Program-made: the position numbers and the translations under genes
Assembly: GCA_002943765.1 (NCBI GenBank)
Contig: PQWQ01000012.1
Span: 682,001-746,000 of the forward strand
Direction: 5' to 3'
DNA length: 64,000 bases
From: Psoroptes ovis
Lineage: Eukaryota; Arthropoda; Arachnida; Sarcoptiformes; Psoroptidae
In this document: in pieces, positions 11,909 to 23,893 of the stretch
Position numbering within the stretch: position 1 is the first letter of the stretch
Layout of the letters: the number at the start of each line of letters is the position of its first letter
The notes under the pieces: generated by a model
Databases searched by the model: none
What the model was told of the DNA's origin: nothing
The model's input: the letters and a program-made list of their open reading frames with translations, nothing else

Positions 11909-11943
11909 TGTTTTGCTTGTTCTTCATCATCATCATCATCATC

Positions 11944-11960
11944 ATCATATAATGAGAAAA
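11944..11960. repeat. Right target-site duplication of LINE copy 1
   Basis: Second copy of the 14-17 bp duplication paired with 7477-7493. It follows the (TCA)n tail at about 11919-11943. Confidence 0.8.
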
Positions 11961-12627
11961 TGAAAATTTAAAAATAAACAAAAATTCTGTAGGATTCACA
12001 AGAAACAAATTTGAATTAATCAATAAATTTGATCAATGTATGAGTGAATGAATGAATGAACATAGATCATTTCGACAATCAAATCATACAAAATGCTTCT
12101 TCATTTCGTTTCAGTGTGGTGACGATAGAATGTAAGGAATGGCTTGGCAAAAAATTGTTGACTGATTTACGAAAAGAAATGAGTCTGAATCGGTCAATAA
12201 TCAACTCTGTTAGTCATTCTTGTCGATATTGTTTCAAATCACATGATTGACAATGATCTGTTTGCTGAAATGACCAATAAATTCACATGATTTTTCGGAT
12301 GATTTATACGCATTTACGATCATCTTCTAAAATTTATTATTTGAGATTGATATTTCATTCAATCCTTGAATTCATTGATATGATTCAATTCGTTCTGGTG
12401 AAAACGGAAAAGATCGGTAAAATATAAATTTTGAGTGTATTTGAGGGAATTGTTGCTAATGTTACTCGATTATTCAGTGATTTTAATTTTTAATGCCCGA
12501 TTTCAAGAAAGTAATAAAGTATTAAAGTAAAGTTTAATTTAAAATTAGATAAATAATGATTGATTTGATCGAAACTCATTAATTAATGATTGATAATTGA
12601 TCCAGAAATGGCCAACCATTTCAGTGT
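11961..12627. other. Intergenic spacer of the receptor array
   Basis: This is the remainder of the R1 upstream flank, cut off from R1 by the LINE insertion. It contains a GAAT-repeat block followed by CATAGATCAT..CGACAATCAAATCA, which recurs upstream of R2 near 14430-14475. The flanks were therefore duplicated along with the genes. No gene is seen. Confidence 0.6.
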
Positions 12628-14221
12628 TCAATTCTTTTTATTCTCTTTGATAATTAATTTATAAGAAATCAATACTATTTTAGCATATAATAATATAAAC
12701 TGTAATGATAAATAAGTCGAATCATTTATTGATTGATTTATACAAAAAGTATAAAACAAACCTTCATAAAATTATTAATATTAATTGAACCGAATTTACC
12801 ATATTTGAAATTATAAATATTCTTTGTATGAAAACATTCATAATAATTGCATAATTTATATTTCAAATTAATCCATATTTTTGTATTCAATGATGATGAG
12901 AATGATTTTTGCCTATTATTTGATTTTATGGTGTTTCTTGCATTATTATTATTATTCTTATTGTTATCGTTATTACAATCATTTATATGATAACAATTAA
13001 TACCATTCATCGTAATTAAACGTGATAAGCAACTAAGACCATAACGATAATGAATATGTTTTGAATATTGTGTACAAATAAAATGTATGAAAAATATCTC
13101 CATATATTGTTGTAACATAAATTGTATGAAGAATATTTTATGAAATAATTCATTTAAATCATTATTCAAATATCTTTGTATGAATATTTTAACTAAAATA
13201 ATATTGAATTGTAGATTAAGAAAGAAAAATAAAGCCAATACATGCGAATATGATTTAAATATAAATTTATCAATCAATAGAAATAATTTTCGATTAATTC
13301 TAATAAAATAATATAAAAATGATTCATTATTGAATAATCGTTCACTATTTTCAATGCATGAACTCTTATAAATATTTTTATAATATAATTCAATAATTTT
13401 TTCGAAACCAATTATAAAAAATGGTAATAATTCATTTAGATAGATATATGATAGACAAGTTAAACAAATGACGAGCATTGAAATGATTGTTATTGTTAGC
13501 TTGATAATGACCATTATTGAATTTTCAGTTTCATTGAAATAATAATCACTCGAATTAATTATATGATTTGATGTGTAATAAAAACAAAGTAACACTATAT
13601 ATTATTTGTAAATTAATTTATCATCAAATATTAATTATTTTTAAAGATGATGATTCTTTATAATGGTGCTCAGTCTCAGCATTAGCACGATAATTACTTA
13701 CCATATAAGCACATCGTTACATTTTCACGAATAATGTGAAATTTAAAATTTTTCTTTAAAGATCCATTGAAATCGATTCCATTGATTAATCCATATTTTT
13801 GATGTAATCGTTGCCTGCCACGATAGAATACTGATTGAGATGGATCATAATTATGATCTAGTATTGTTTCAATCAAAATCATATTGACTTTATAATAAAT
13901 ATTGTGATTGAAAAATTGACGAAATATTTCACTAACTATGAATATTAATATAGAAATTGTTAAATTAAAATCATTCGATGCATTGATTAAGGTTGAAAAA
14001 TCATAGAATAATATTCGATAGTCACTATTTATTGGTAATAAATATAAAAAGAAAAAATGTATCGATTCAAAACGTAAAAAAATGATCAATATTTTATATA
14101 AAACATTTGTTGTCGAATTATTATCATGTAATCCATTGTAAAACCATTTTAGTTGATTGAAATAATCATCGATTGATGGTAATAAAATTTGTTTGATCAA
14201 TTTGATAAACATCATTATCAT
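12628..14221 (-). CDS. R2: putative seven-helix chemoreceptor, apparently intact
   Basis: Exons 14221-13702 (phase-1 donor GTAAGT), 13594-12762 (phase-0 donor GTTTGT) and 12699-12628. Spliced length is 474 aa. It is close to R1 throughout: SIDDYFNQLKWFYNGLHDNN near the N-terminus, ELLPFFIIGFEKI in the fourth hydrophobic block, and QQYMEIFFIHFICTQYSKH before the last cytoplasmic loop. The final exon reads FILLYAKIVLISYKLIIKEN. Its stop has shifted, so the tail is three residues longer than in R1. A second in-frame methionine at codon 3 or 4 could be the true start. No frame break was found. Role inferred as for R1. Confidence 0.65.
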
Positions 14222-15380
14222 GCTTGTATATTATTATTTTTTTCCAGAAATGAAAAATCTTTGAATAGATGTGTGTGTGTGAATCCTTGGAACAAATGCC
14301 AATCGAATCAATTAATCAACCAATATTATAATGAACTTATAAATCCACCACGGAACAAAAGGAAAATTTAAAAAATTCACATAAATCCACCACGATTCAT
14401 ATGTGAAACGAATTGGAAGCAATCAATAAATAAATGAATGAATGAATGAACATAGATCATATCGACAATCAAATCAAACGAAATATGAATTTAATTTCAT
14501 TTCAAAATGGTGACGGATCTGATTCTCGGAATTTTTAATGAAAATAATCTGAAAGATTTATTGACATTATAATATTTTTTAATAAAATAATGAAAATTAG
14601 ACGTTGATCATGGCAATAATGATATAATAATGATGACTTCTTAAATGCGCTACAGGAATTAGCGTACGTTTTATATCAATTTTAACGAAACCAAAATGTG
14701 TTGATTGATCGTTATGACTCAGTTGGCCTTATGATTTCGAACATAAATAGACCAGTCATCCTGATCAGCTATTATGATATAATTTGCGCTATGTATTGTT
14801 GTTATTGTTGTTTGGTTTATTGTTTATTGTTTAAATCAGTGATTCCAAACACTTTTGTGTTCCGCCAAAAAAATCCAAATCATGCCACCGGAATCTAGGA
14901 AATTTTGCAATTCTGTGCCTCAACAAATGAAATGATTGAGATTCACTGGTTAATGTCGTTTAATTTGAAAATATTGTTTATTCAAAATTTCAATAAATCG
15001 TCTTTGTGTGTTGTTAATGCTTGGAAAAAATCGTTATTATCGTCAACACATTTCGCCATCATCACCTTCTATCATTGATTATTTGAAAAAGATTAAAATT
15101 AATATCTTATTCAATCATTGTATACCTTGATTCATACATTGGTTGTATCTCATTCAATTCGTTCAGGTTAAAACGGAAAAGATCGTCGTAATATGAATTT
15201 GCAAAGTATATTTGCAAATGTAATTCAATGATTCCATGATTTTATATTTTTTTATGCGATATCCTAGGAAAGCAATAGTTCAGATTTGAATTTTAATTGA
15301 AATTTGAAAAAATAATGATTGATTTAATCGACACTTATTAATTAATGATCAATAATTGATCGAAGAAATGGCCAATTATT
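14222..15380. other. Intergenic spacer R2-R3
   Basis: Duplicated array flank with (GAAT)n, plus the hAT-like relic described separately. The weak open frame at 14698-14898 runs into that relic and is not supported as a gene. Confidence 0.5.
14837..14948. mobile_element. Decayed short hAT-type element
   Basis: It starts CAGTGATTCCAAAC...GTGTTCCGCC and ends GATTGAGATTCACTG, a degenerate version of the termini seen in the complete element at 44292-44478. The 8-bp flanks (GTTTAAAT and GTTAATGT) match only partly. Length is 112 bp with no coding capacity. Confidence 0.5.
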
Positions 15381-16951
15381 TCATTGATCATTCAATTTCA
15401 TTTCTTTGAGAATTAATTTATAGGAAATCAATAATATTTTAGCATATACTATTAAAAACTGTAATGAAAAACAAGTCGAATGATTCATTTGATTGATTTA
15501 TACAAAAAATATAAAACAAACCTTCATAAAGTTATTGATAGTAATTGAACCGAATTTACTATATTTGAAATTATGAATATTCTTTGTGTGAAAACATTCA
15601 TAATAATTGCATAATTTATATTTTAAATTGATTGATGTTGTTTTTAATGATAATGATTGTTGTCTCAAATCTGATTTTATGGTAGTTCTAGCAATATTAT
15701 TATTGAAATCATGATTATCATAAATGCGTTGATAATGATTATTCTGATAACATTTCATACCATTCATTGTAATTAAACGTGATAAACATCTCAGACCATA
15801 TCGATAATGAATATGTTTTGAATATTTTGTACAAATAAAATGTATGAAAAATATTTCCATATATTGTTGCACCGTAAAATGTATGAAGAATATTTTATAA
15901 AATAAACCAATCAAATGATTATTCATATATTTTTGTATGGTTATTTTAATTAAAATAATATTAAATTGTAAATTAGAAAATAAAAATAAAGCCAATATAT
16001 GCGAATATGATTTAAATATAAATTTATCAATAAATATGAATAATTTTCGATTAATTCTAATGAAATAATATAAAAATGATCCATCATTGAAAAATCGTTC
16101 ACTATTTTCAATGAATGAATTCTTATAAATATTTTTATAATATAACGCAAGAATTTTTTCGAAACCAATAATGAAAAATGGTAGTAATTCATTTAGATAA
16201 ATTAATAATATACCACTGACACCTAACATAAACATAATAGTTATTGTATTATAAATTTAATAATCGTTATTATAAATGTTGTTTCATCATTAAAATAATA
16301 TTCTTTTGAATCAATTAAATGATTTGATGTGAAATATAAGCAAATCAACACTAAAAATTATTTGTAAATAAATTTATTTTATAAAATATTAATAAATTTC
16401 ATTATTGAAATTACAAATAATCATATACCGAATGTGCACATCATTATATTACGACGAATAACATGGAATTTGAAAATTTTTATTAAATATCCATTAAAAT
16501 CAATTCTATTAATTAATCCATATTTTTGATGCGATCGTTGATTATTACGACAAAACACTGATTGTGATGGATTATAATTCTGATTCAATATTGTTTCAAT
16601 AAAAATCATATTCACTCCATAATAAATATTATGATTGAAAAATTGACGATATATTTCACTAATCAAGAGAAATGTTATTGAAAGTGCCAAATTAAAATCA
16701 TTTGTTGAATTGATTACCTTTGAAGGATCATATAATAATATTTGGTAATCATTATTCATGGGTATTAAATATAGAAACAAATAATTTATCGATTCAAAAC
16801 GTAACAAATTGATCAATAATTTATATAAAACAATAATTTTCGAATCATTATTGTGCAATCCATCGTAAAACCATTTCAATTGTTTGAAATAATCATTAAT
16901 CGATGGTAATAAAAATTGTTGAATTATTCTGATCAATTTTTTTATAATCAT
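15381..16951 (-). pseudogene. R3: chemoreceptor copy with a 1-nt deletion in exon 2
   Basis: Exons by homology: 16951-16429 (donor GTATAT), 16350-15522 and 15458-15381. Exon 1 is open. Exon 2 starts normally (LICLYFTSNHLIDSKEYYF) but loses frame near 16250: between the conserved ATTATTAAA and ATGTTTATG blocks there are 20 nt, where R4 has 21. A TAA stop then follows at once. The frame is open again from 16235 (MFMLGVSGILLIYLNELL) to the end. Exon 3 ends IISYK-like and extends to KEMKLNDQ. A single sequencing error in an AT-rich run would restore it, so the pseudogene status is provisional. Confidence 0.6.
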
Positions 16952-17093
16952 ATTTTGTTTTACAAAGAAAAATCTTTGAATTAAGTAAAAATTTGAATTC
17001 CTAGAACAATTATAAATTGAATCAATCAGTCAATCGATGAATTAACGGATGAATAAATACATGAATTCGAAGAGAAATTTGATAGATGAATAA

Positions 17094-17911
17094 AGGGTAA
17101 CCTAGAATAGCGGCCCCTGGAAAAAAATCAGAATAAAAGTTATCGCATCATGTTTTTGGTCAATAGAGATGAAAAAAAGTCAATTATGGTCATCTCCAAT
17201 TCTTGACCCTTCCGGTCCAAAAAGGGGGTCAAAAGTCAATAATTGCTATATCTCGGCCGTTTTAAGAGGTGAACTCTCAATTTTTTCAATAATTAAAGAT
17301 TATCTAGCTATTAATCATTCGTGAAAATATCATTGCTTAACACGATCGAGAAACCGAAATATATCCATTTGAAGTTACCATTGTCATTATCATATGGGCT
17401 GCCAGTTGACTTGGGCGTGTACACGTCAAAACTGAAGTGCTCGGTGATTCGCTCAACAACTGTCGCATTTAACACAAGTATTTCCATGTTCATCATCAAT
17501 TGATGACCATTTAAGCCCGAGTATAACCATTTAATGACATATTGGCAGCCACAGGACATAAACCACCATCTAACAGCCACCATATATTATCTAAAATATA
17601 TATCTACAAAAATATTAACAAGAAATATTCAAAAAAAAAAAAAATAAGAAAGAAAAATAAGGATAAATCACTCTTTGATATCACTTTCATCATCATCAAA
17701 AACGATCGGACCGCTATGATCGAAGATGTTTTTCAGAGCCTCAGCTGGCAGGAATCTACGGTTCTCGTACTTGCCATAACTTAGATAATATATTAGAGCT
17801 GAAACATGTGAACACGAACCAATGGTTCGGTTCCCGATGGCACAAGTACAATAATGGCCTAATATTGAATCAAGTTCATGGCCATTCGGTTGATATTTTA
17901 TTGATTAAATA
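17094..17911 (-). mobile_element. Truncated copy of the TTAA-type DNA transposon
   Basis: The left 500 bp (TAAAGGGTAACCTAGAATAGCGG onward) align with the long terminal inverted repeat of the element at 22407-24414, including TTATCGCATCATG, GTCAATAGAGATGAAAAAAAGTC and GACGTGTACACGTC-like blocks. Next comes the reverse-strand end of a transposase. At about 17912 the element stops abruptly against exon 2 of R4, so its other end and most of the transposase are missing. It is more diverged than the 22.4-kb copy, so it is probably older or from a sister subfamily. Confidence 0.75.
17668..17890 (-). pseudogene. Transposase C-terminal fragment with SWIM zinc finger
   Basis: The minus-strand frame reads GHELDSILGHYCTC, then a CxC...CxH SWIM pattern, then LSYGK...RRFLPAEALKNIFDH and an acidic end (FDDDESDIKE, stop at 17670-17668). 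It corresponds to the last 70 or so residues of the transposase at 22850-23731. No start remains. Confidence 0.7.
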
Positions 17912-19018
17912 TGAAATGTATGAAAAATATTTCCATATATTGTTGGAATATAAAATGTACGAGAAATATTCTATGAAATAATTGATTCAAATCATTATTC
18001 ATATATCTTTGTATGGTCATTTTAACTAAAATAATATTGAATTGTAGATTAAGGAAAAAAAATAAAGCCAATACATGTGAATATGATTTAAATATAAATT
18101 TATCAATAAATATGAATAATTTTCGATTTATTCTAATAAAATAATATAAAAATGATTCATTATTCAAAATCTGTTCACTTTTTTTGATAATTGAATTTTT
18201 CTTATAAATATTTTTATAATATAATGCAAGAATTTTTTCGAAACCAATTATAAAAAAGGGTAATAATTCATTCAGATATATTAATGAAAAACCACTTAAA
18301 CCTAGCATAAACATTGAAATGATTGTTATTATTAATTTAATTATCGTTATAATAAATGTTGTTTCATCATTAAAATAATATTCTTTTGAATCAATTAAAT
18401 GGTTTGATGTAAAATAAAGCCAAATCAACACTAAAAATTATTTGTAAATAAATTTATTTAATTTCGTTATTATGAAATTACAAATAATCATATACCGTAT
18501 GTGCTTATCATTACATTGCGACGAATAACATGGAATTTGAAATTTTTTATCAAATTTCCATTAAAATCAATTTGATTAATTAATCCATATTTTTCATGCA
18601 ATCTTTGATTATTACGGCAAAACATTGATTGCGATGGATTATAATTCTGATTCAATATTGTTTCAATAAAAATCATATTCACTCCATAATAAATATTATG
18701 ATTGAAAAATTGACGAAATATTTCACCAATTAAGAGTATTGATAATGAAATTGCTAAATTAAAATCTTCTGTTGAATTGACTAACCTCGAAGAATCATAT
18801 AATAATATTTGGTAATCATTATTCATTGGTATCAAATATAGAAACAAATAATGTATCGATTCAAAACGTGAATAAATGATCAATAATTTATACAAAACAA
18901 TACTTTTCGGATCATTATTATGCAATCCATCGTAAAACCATTTCAGCTGTTTGAAATAATCATTAATCGATGGTAATAAAAATTGTTGAATTATTTTGAT
19001 CAATTTTCTTATGTACAT
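17912..19018 (-). pseudogene. R4: chemoreceptor copy lacking the 3' half
   Basis: Exon 1 at 19018-18496 is complete (phase-1 donor GTATAT). Exon 2 begins at 18430 (LIWLYFTSNHLIDSKEYYF) and runs to about 17912, ending inside QQYMEIFFIHF. The rest of exon 2 (about 100 codons, including the last cytoplasmic loop) and exon 3 with TM7 are gone, replaced by the transposon fragment. An in-frame stop follows two codons past the join. The remaining part is very close to R3. A truncated protein without TM7 would not be expected to form a channel. Confidence 0.75.
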
Positions 19019-19288
19019 TTCTTATTTTACTAAGAAAGATTTTATTTTATCTTTGAATTAGATAAAAACTAGAATCCCAAGAACAATTACATCAATCCTT
19101 CGATGAACGTATGGATGAATGAATACATAAATTCGATGAGAATTCAAACATATGAATGAATTTCGAATGTCATCTGATATATTTCACAAAATGAAGAGTA
19201 TAATCATCGACAATGATATATCATTTACCTTATCAGATACTAAAATGATAATGAACAATGGCATTCATAATAAATTTCAAATAATCAT

Positions 19289-19942
19289 ATGACAATGACT
19301 CCAAATTTTTCGCCTAAAACATGATGAAAATTAAAAATAAATCCCCTACAATTTACACCATACAAATATTAACATAATTAAATCGATAAATTTAATGAAT
19401 GAATGAATGAATGAATAACTAAAGAAATTGACATTTAAATCAAATAAAATTGGGGTTTTACTTTATTTCTATTTATTTTTTATTCATTTCTTCATTTCAT
19501 TCGGAATAAATCAATTTTAGACAAATAATTATGAATTTATTATTATTATTTTTGTCAAATGAAATTTAAAAATCGATATATAACTATTCAATCATTGTAA
19601 TCATCATACACCATTCTATTTTTTGATGATTACAATGATTGAATAGTTATATATCGATTTTTAAATTTCATTTGACAAAAATAATAATAATAAATTCATA
19701 ATTATTTGTCTAAAATTGATTTATTCCGAATGAAATGAAGAAATGAATAAAAAATAAATAGAAATAAAGTAAAACCCCAATTTTATTTGATTTAAATGTC
19801 AATTTCTTTAGTTATTCATTCATTCATTCATTCATTAAATTTATCGATTTAATTATGTTAATATTTGTATGGTGTAAATTGTAGGGGATTTATTTTTAAT
19901 TTTCATCATGTTTTAGGCGAAAAATTTGGAGTCATTGTCATT
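19289..19942. repeat. Large near-perfect inverted repeat (arms about 318 bp, 17-nt loop)
   Basis: The left arm 19289-19606 and right arm 19624-19942 are reverse complements over essentially their whole length, including a five-unit TGAA/TTCA run, around the loop TACACCATTCTATTTTT. The left arm resembles normal array flank (compare 11960-12060), so the right arm is the added copy. It has no coding capacity and no target-site duplication that I can see. It may be a fold-back duplication or an assembly artefact of a hairpin read. Confidence 0.85.
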
Positions 19943-20115
19943 TTCATTCATAGAAATTGATATGATTTCAAATATATGCCAACACACCTATCCATACATG
20001 TTTTCATTTATCAATTGATGCATTATTTTTTTTCCACTCCTTAAATCGAACAATAATCAAAGTGATTTATTAATCAAAGTTGAATGCGGACTGGGATTGA
20101 TTAATTCATGGATTT

Positions 20116-21770
20116 TCAATCATTTTTCTCTTTCGAAATCATTTTATATGCGATCAATAATATTTTCAAATATATTATCATAAACTATGTTTTAAAATTA
20201 AAAAAAAAAAAAAAGAAAAAATAATTCAATTCCATAAATTAACTGATCGGGTAAATTTTTCCCGATTCGTGAAAATATAATGATCTAAATTCGTGAAATA
20301 AAACGAACCTTGAAAAAATTTTCAATATTAAGTGATCCAAATTTACCATATCTGAAATTATAAATATTTTTCGTATGAAAACGCTCATAATAGGTACATA
20401 ATTTATATTTTAAATTAAGCGTTATTAGCTGTGATGATTTTTTCGAATCTCTACTATTATTTAGACCATGATTATAATCGCTATGATGATAACAATTCAT
20501 GCCATTCATTGCAATTAAACGCGATAAACATTTTAGACCATATGAATAATGAATATGTTTTGAATATTTTGTACAAATAAAATGTAGAAAAAAAATTTCC
20601 ATGTATTGTTGTAATATTAAATGAATGTAAAATGCTAGGTGAATTAACTCAATTGAATCATTATTTATGTATTTATCTAGAATTATCTCTATGATAAGTA
20701 TATTGAATAAAAGATTGATGAAGAAAAATAGAATAAATACTTGAGAATAAATTTTGAATAAAAATTTATCAATGAATATAAATAATTGCTGGTTTACTCT
20801 CAAAAAATAATTCAAAAATCTTTTATTTTGGTTCAATATTTTTACATATTCTCCAATTGATTTGTAATGATAAATATTTTTATAATACAATACAATAATA
20901 TCTTCAAAACCAATAATGAAAATTGGTATCAATTCATTCAGAATATTGTAAATAAAACCACAAGAAAACAAGAAGAAGAATGATGAAAATGTTATAAATA
21001 CTTTCATCAATGATATCGATAAATTTGTTGTTTCATTAAAATAATGATCAATGAATTTCGTTATATAATCAGGGATGAAATAGAATACAATTATTGCTGT
21101 AATTTTGAGAAAAAATTAAGATCAAAAAATCAAATAATGATTCAAAGTAATTTAATAATTATGGTAATTATAATACACAATAGATATCAGAAATATTTCA
21201 CGTACTGTATAAACACATCATAATATTTCTATGTATGAGATTATATTTTAATTTTTTGAATAAATGTTGACGAAAATCTATTTGATTAATTAATCGATAT
21301 AATTTTTGATTTTTTTGCCGTTTATTATGTCTAAATATTGAGTGATTTAAATCATAATCATTATTCAATACGGTATCGATTAATATCATATTATTTTGAT
21401 AGAAAATTTTATAATTAAAAAATTTTCTAAACATTTCACCGACTAAAAATAATAATATTGAAAATATTAAATTTATATCTTTTGTTGTATTTATTTCTAA
21501 TGAAAAATCATAAAGCATTATACGTGTTTCATTGTTCATTGTTATTGTATAAAAACAAAAACATTGTATAGAAACAAAACGTAAAAATATTATTACAAAT
21601 TTATAAATCATTTGAATTGAATTATAATTTCTATAAAAGATGTTTTTATTATTATTAGTATTATCATCAGCAGCACGCAATCCATCATAAAACCAACGAA
21701 GTTGATGAAAAAATTCATCGATTGATGGTGTAAATATTTTTTCAAAAATTCTTATTATTGACAATGACAT
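20116..21770 (-). CDS. R5: putative seven-helix chemoreceptor, second subfamily, apparently intact
   Basis: Exons 21770-21206 (phase-1 donor GTACGT), 21096-20309 (acceptor ACAG, phase-0 donor GTTCGT) and 20184-20116. Spliced length is 473 aa. It belongs to the R5-R10 subfamily: SIDEFFHQLRWFYDGL at the N-terminus, ELIPIFIIGFEDII rather than ELLPFFIIGFEKI, and a conserved RQHLF...KYN loop before intron 1. The C-terminal block is YGKFGSLNIENFFK with exon 3 FMIIYLKILLIAYKMISKEK. The loop after the first helix carries an asparagine-rich stretch. No frame break was seen. Function inferred as for R1. Confidence 0.65.
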
Positions 21771-22402
21771 ATTTTTTCAATCAGAAAAATTAATTTGTTT
21801 ATTTACAAAAAAATTTTGGAGAAAGAAAAACAAAATCAACAACAATGACATTTGTTTTATGATTCCAAAATTTTGAATTATCTTGTCGAATGATGATTTC
21901 GATTCTTGAAATTGATTCAAAATTTCAATAACGCAATAAAAATGCTCGATTAGTTTTCCATTTTTACGATCAATATTTAATGATTGTTCATGTAATAAAA
22001 ATTTATCATCAATTTTGTCAAACAAAATTATTACAAATCGATTTAACACAAAAAAATTATTATTATTCAATTATTATAATCTAAATATAAAATGACATTT
22101 GATAATTCAAATAAGAAACTATAGAAACAAAATTAATAATAATTTATTCATAGATCCTAAATTATTATTACAATGCACCTATTCATATGAATTTTCCCTT
22201 GATCAATTATCCAAGTGCAAATCGACAAAAAACAATCATGGATCAAACGATAATAACATATCACGAATGACAGTGACAAATATAAGACTTTATTAAAGAA
22301 TTAAATTGAAAAACATCGTGTAATTGTTTCGAATGCAAGAAAGAGAAAATATTTGAAAAATAAACATGATTTGATTTTTATATGTGTGAAAATGTTGATA
22401 AA
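21771..22402. other. Intergenic spacer upstream of R5
   Basis: Upstream flank of R5 running up to the transposon. A 97-codon minus-strand frame at 22070-21777 is lysine/asparagine/phenylalanine-rich and has no partner in the other copies, so it is not called. The R5 promoter should lie here; no clear TATA or initiator could be chosen. Confidence 0.4.
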
Positions 22403-22406
22403 TTAA

Positions 22407-22926
22407 AGGGTCTCCTGCAATAAGCGCCTTAATCAAAAAAAATAGGAAAATCGTAAAAAAAATTATCGCATCATATTCTTGGTCGATAGAGATGAAAAAA
22501 AGTCCATTATGGTCATCTCAAATTCTTGACCCATCCGTTCCAAAAAGTGGGTCAAAAGTTAGTTTTCGCGATATCTCTTGCGTTTTAAGTGGCAAACTCT
22601 CAATTTTTTCATTAATTTAAAGATTATCTAGTTGACAATCAGTTGTGAAAATATCATTGCTTAAAAATACTTCTTAGATCCAGAATATTCATTTGAAGTT
22701 ACCATTTTCATTATCGTTTGGGCTTTCCGTTGATGCAAAATGACGTGTACACGTCAAAACTGAATTTTCGCTAACTTGAATTCCACAACGGTTTAAATAG
22801 TCTTTTAAAACAAAAATATTGAGATTTTTCTATGTTTATCAATTGATGACCATTTAAGTCCCAGCATTATCATTCAAAACATTTTGGGCAAACACCAGAC
22901 AAGAAAAGAAAACTGAATAAAAACCA
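22407..22926 (+). repeat. Left terminal inverted repeat of the TTAA transposon
   Basis: It pairs with 23894-24414 in inverse orientation; the shared inner end reads GAAAACTGAATAAAAACCA. It contains the palindromic ACGTGTACACGT block near 22742-22753. Confidence 0.8.
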
Positions 22927-23731
22927 ATCTGGATATCTTGTTAAGATACCAGAATTCAAACCCCATCGTAATCAGTTAAGAGCAGGTGGATGTAATAATT
23001 CACGCTACGTTACTAAGATTCGTTGGGTAGTGGAAGCGGTGCATGGAATAATCGCTCAGAAGTATAAGCTTCTTCATCATCAGTTTTCAAATCAATTGTT
23101 GCCAAAAGCATCTTTGTTTTGCAGAATCGCTTGCTATCTGGTTAACACCTTTAGTAAGCGACTCATAAGCGACCAATATAACTCTGGTGCAGTCGTGCAA
23201 CAATTTAAAGAAATGAATAAGACAATCAACGATGTTGGACAATTTGTTTTAGATGATAATCTTAATCATAAAAAAAACAAATTCATCCACATCGGAAGCA
23301 AAGATCTTGATGATTTTCCGAAATTGTCGCTAGATCAACTTAGAATATTTTTCACTGGGTCGTATCAATTGTCACAAGCGAGATCGTACCTGGGGGAAAT
23401 GTTGTCTGGCAAAGATCAATTGCTTTTAGATAAACTGGTCGGTGATATGGACTTGATTCGATGCACATTTCGATCGAGACATATCAATTCAAAGACCTAC
23501 AAACTATATGTCAAATATCTACGAAATGGCGATCGTATAGATGATATACTAGGCCATTATTGTACTTGTGCCAACGGGAACCGAACCATTGGCTCGTGTT
23601 CTCATGTTGCAGCTTTGATATACCATCTGAGCTATGGCAAGGACAATAACCGTAGATACCTCCCAGCTGAGGCTTTGACAAACATTTTTGATTGTCTTAA
23701 AAATTATGATGAAAGTGATGACTATGAGTGA
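22850..23731 (+). pseudogene. Transposase C-terminal half (DDE-type end plus SWIM finger)
   Basis: The frame is open from 22850 to the TGA at 23729-23731, but the first 170 codons overlap the inverted repeat or lack an ATG. Readable homology starts near 22935 (KIPEFKPHRNQLRAGG) and continues to YVTKIRWVVEAVHGIIAQKY, the segment that normally carries the last catalytic acid (E) of DDE_Tnp_4-like transposases. A SWIM pattern follows (HYCTCANGNRTIGSCSHV, CxC...CxH), then an acidic tail. The two N-terminal catalytic aspartates and any THAP finger are absent. It may be one exon of a spliced gene or a deletion derivative. It would bind DNA or proteins but is not expected to transpose by itself. Confidence 0.7.
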
Positions 23732-23893
23732 TTATTCCTGTACATGTTTTTTGTAAATATTTTTCGTTGATATCATTTTATTTGTAAATATTTTTAGTTG
23801 ATATTATTTTGTAAATATTTTTTTGTAGATATTATTTTGTAAATATTTTTTGTAGTTTTCTTTTTTAAATAAAACGTTATTGTTGTTAGATGA

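Larger units (their letters stand above)
7494..11943 (+). mobile_element. Near full-length non-LTR retrotransposon (I/R1-like LINE), copy 1
   Basis: About 4.45 kb on the plus strand, inserted between R1 and R2 and opposite to their transcription. It has an A/T-homopolymer 5' end, ORF1 (zinc knuckles), ORF2 (endonuclease, reverse transcriptase, RNase H), a short 3' UTR with a hairpin and a (TCA)n tail, and is flanked by a 14-17 bp target-site duplication. Both frames are open, and the second copy at 38.5-41.1 kb is almost identical, so the family was active recently. An RNase H domain on a LINE with an AP-like endonuclease points to the I/R1/LOA group; the exact clade needs a tree. Confidence 0.9.

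Noticed and set aside
11911..11949. (TCA)n array considered as a CRISPR-like or satellite repeat
   Set aside because: It is the simple-sequence tail of the LINE and also occurs at the 3' end of copy 2.
21777..22070. 97-codon minus-strand frame upstream of R5
   Set aside because: Composition is that of AT-rich noise. No equivalent is seen upstream of other copies, and no splice link was found.
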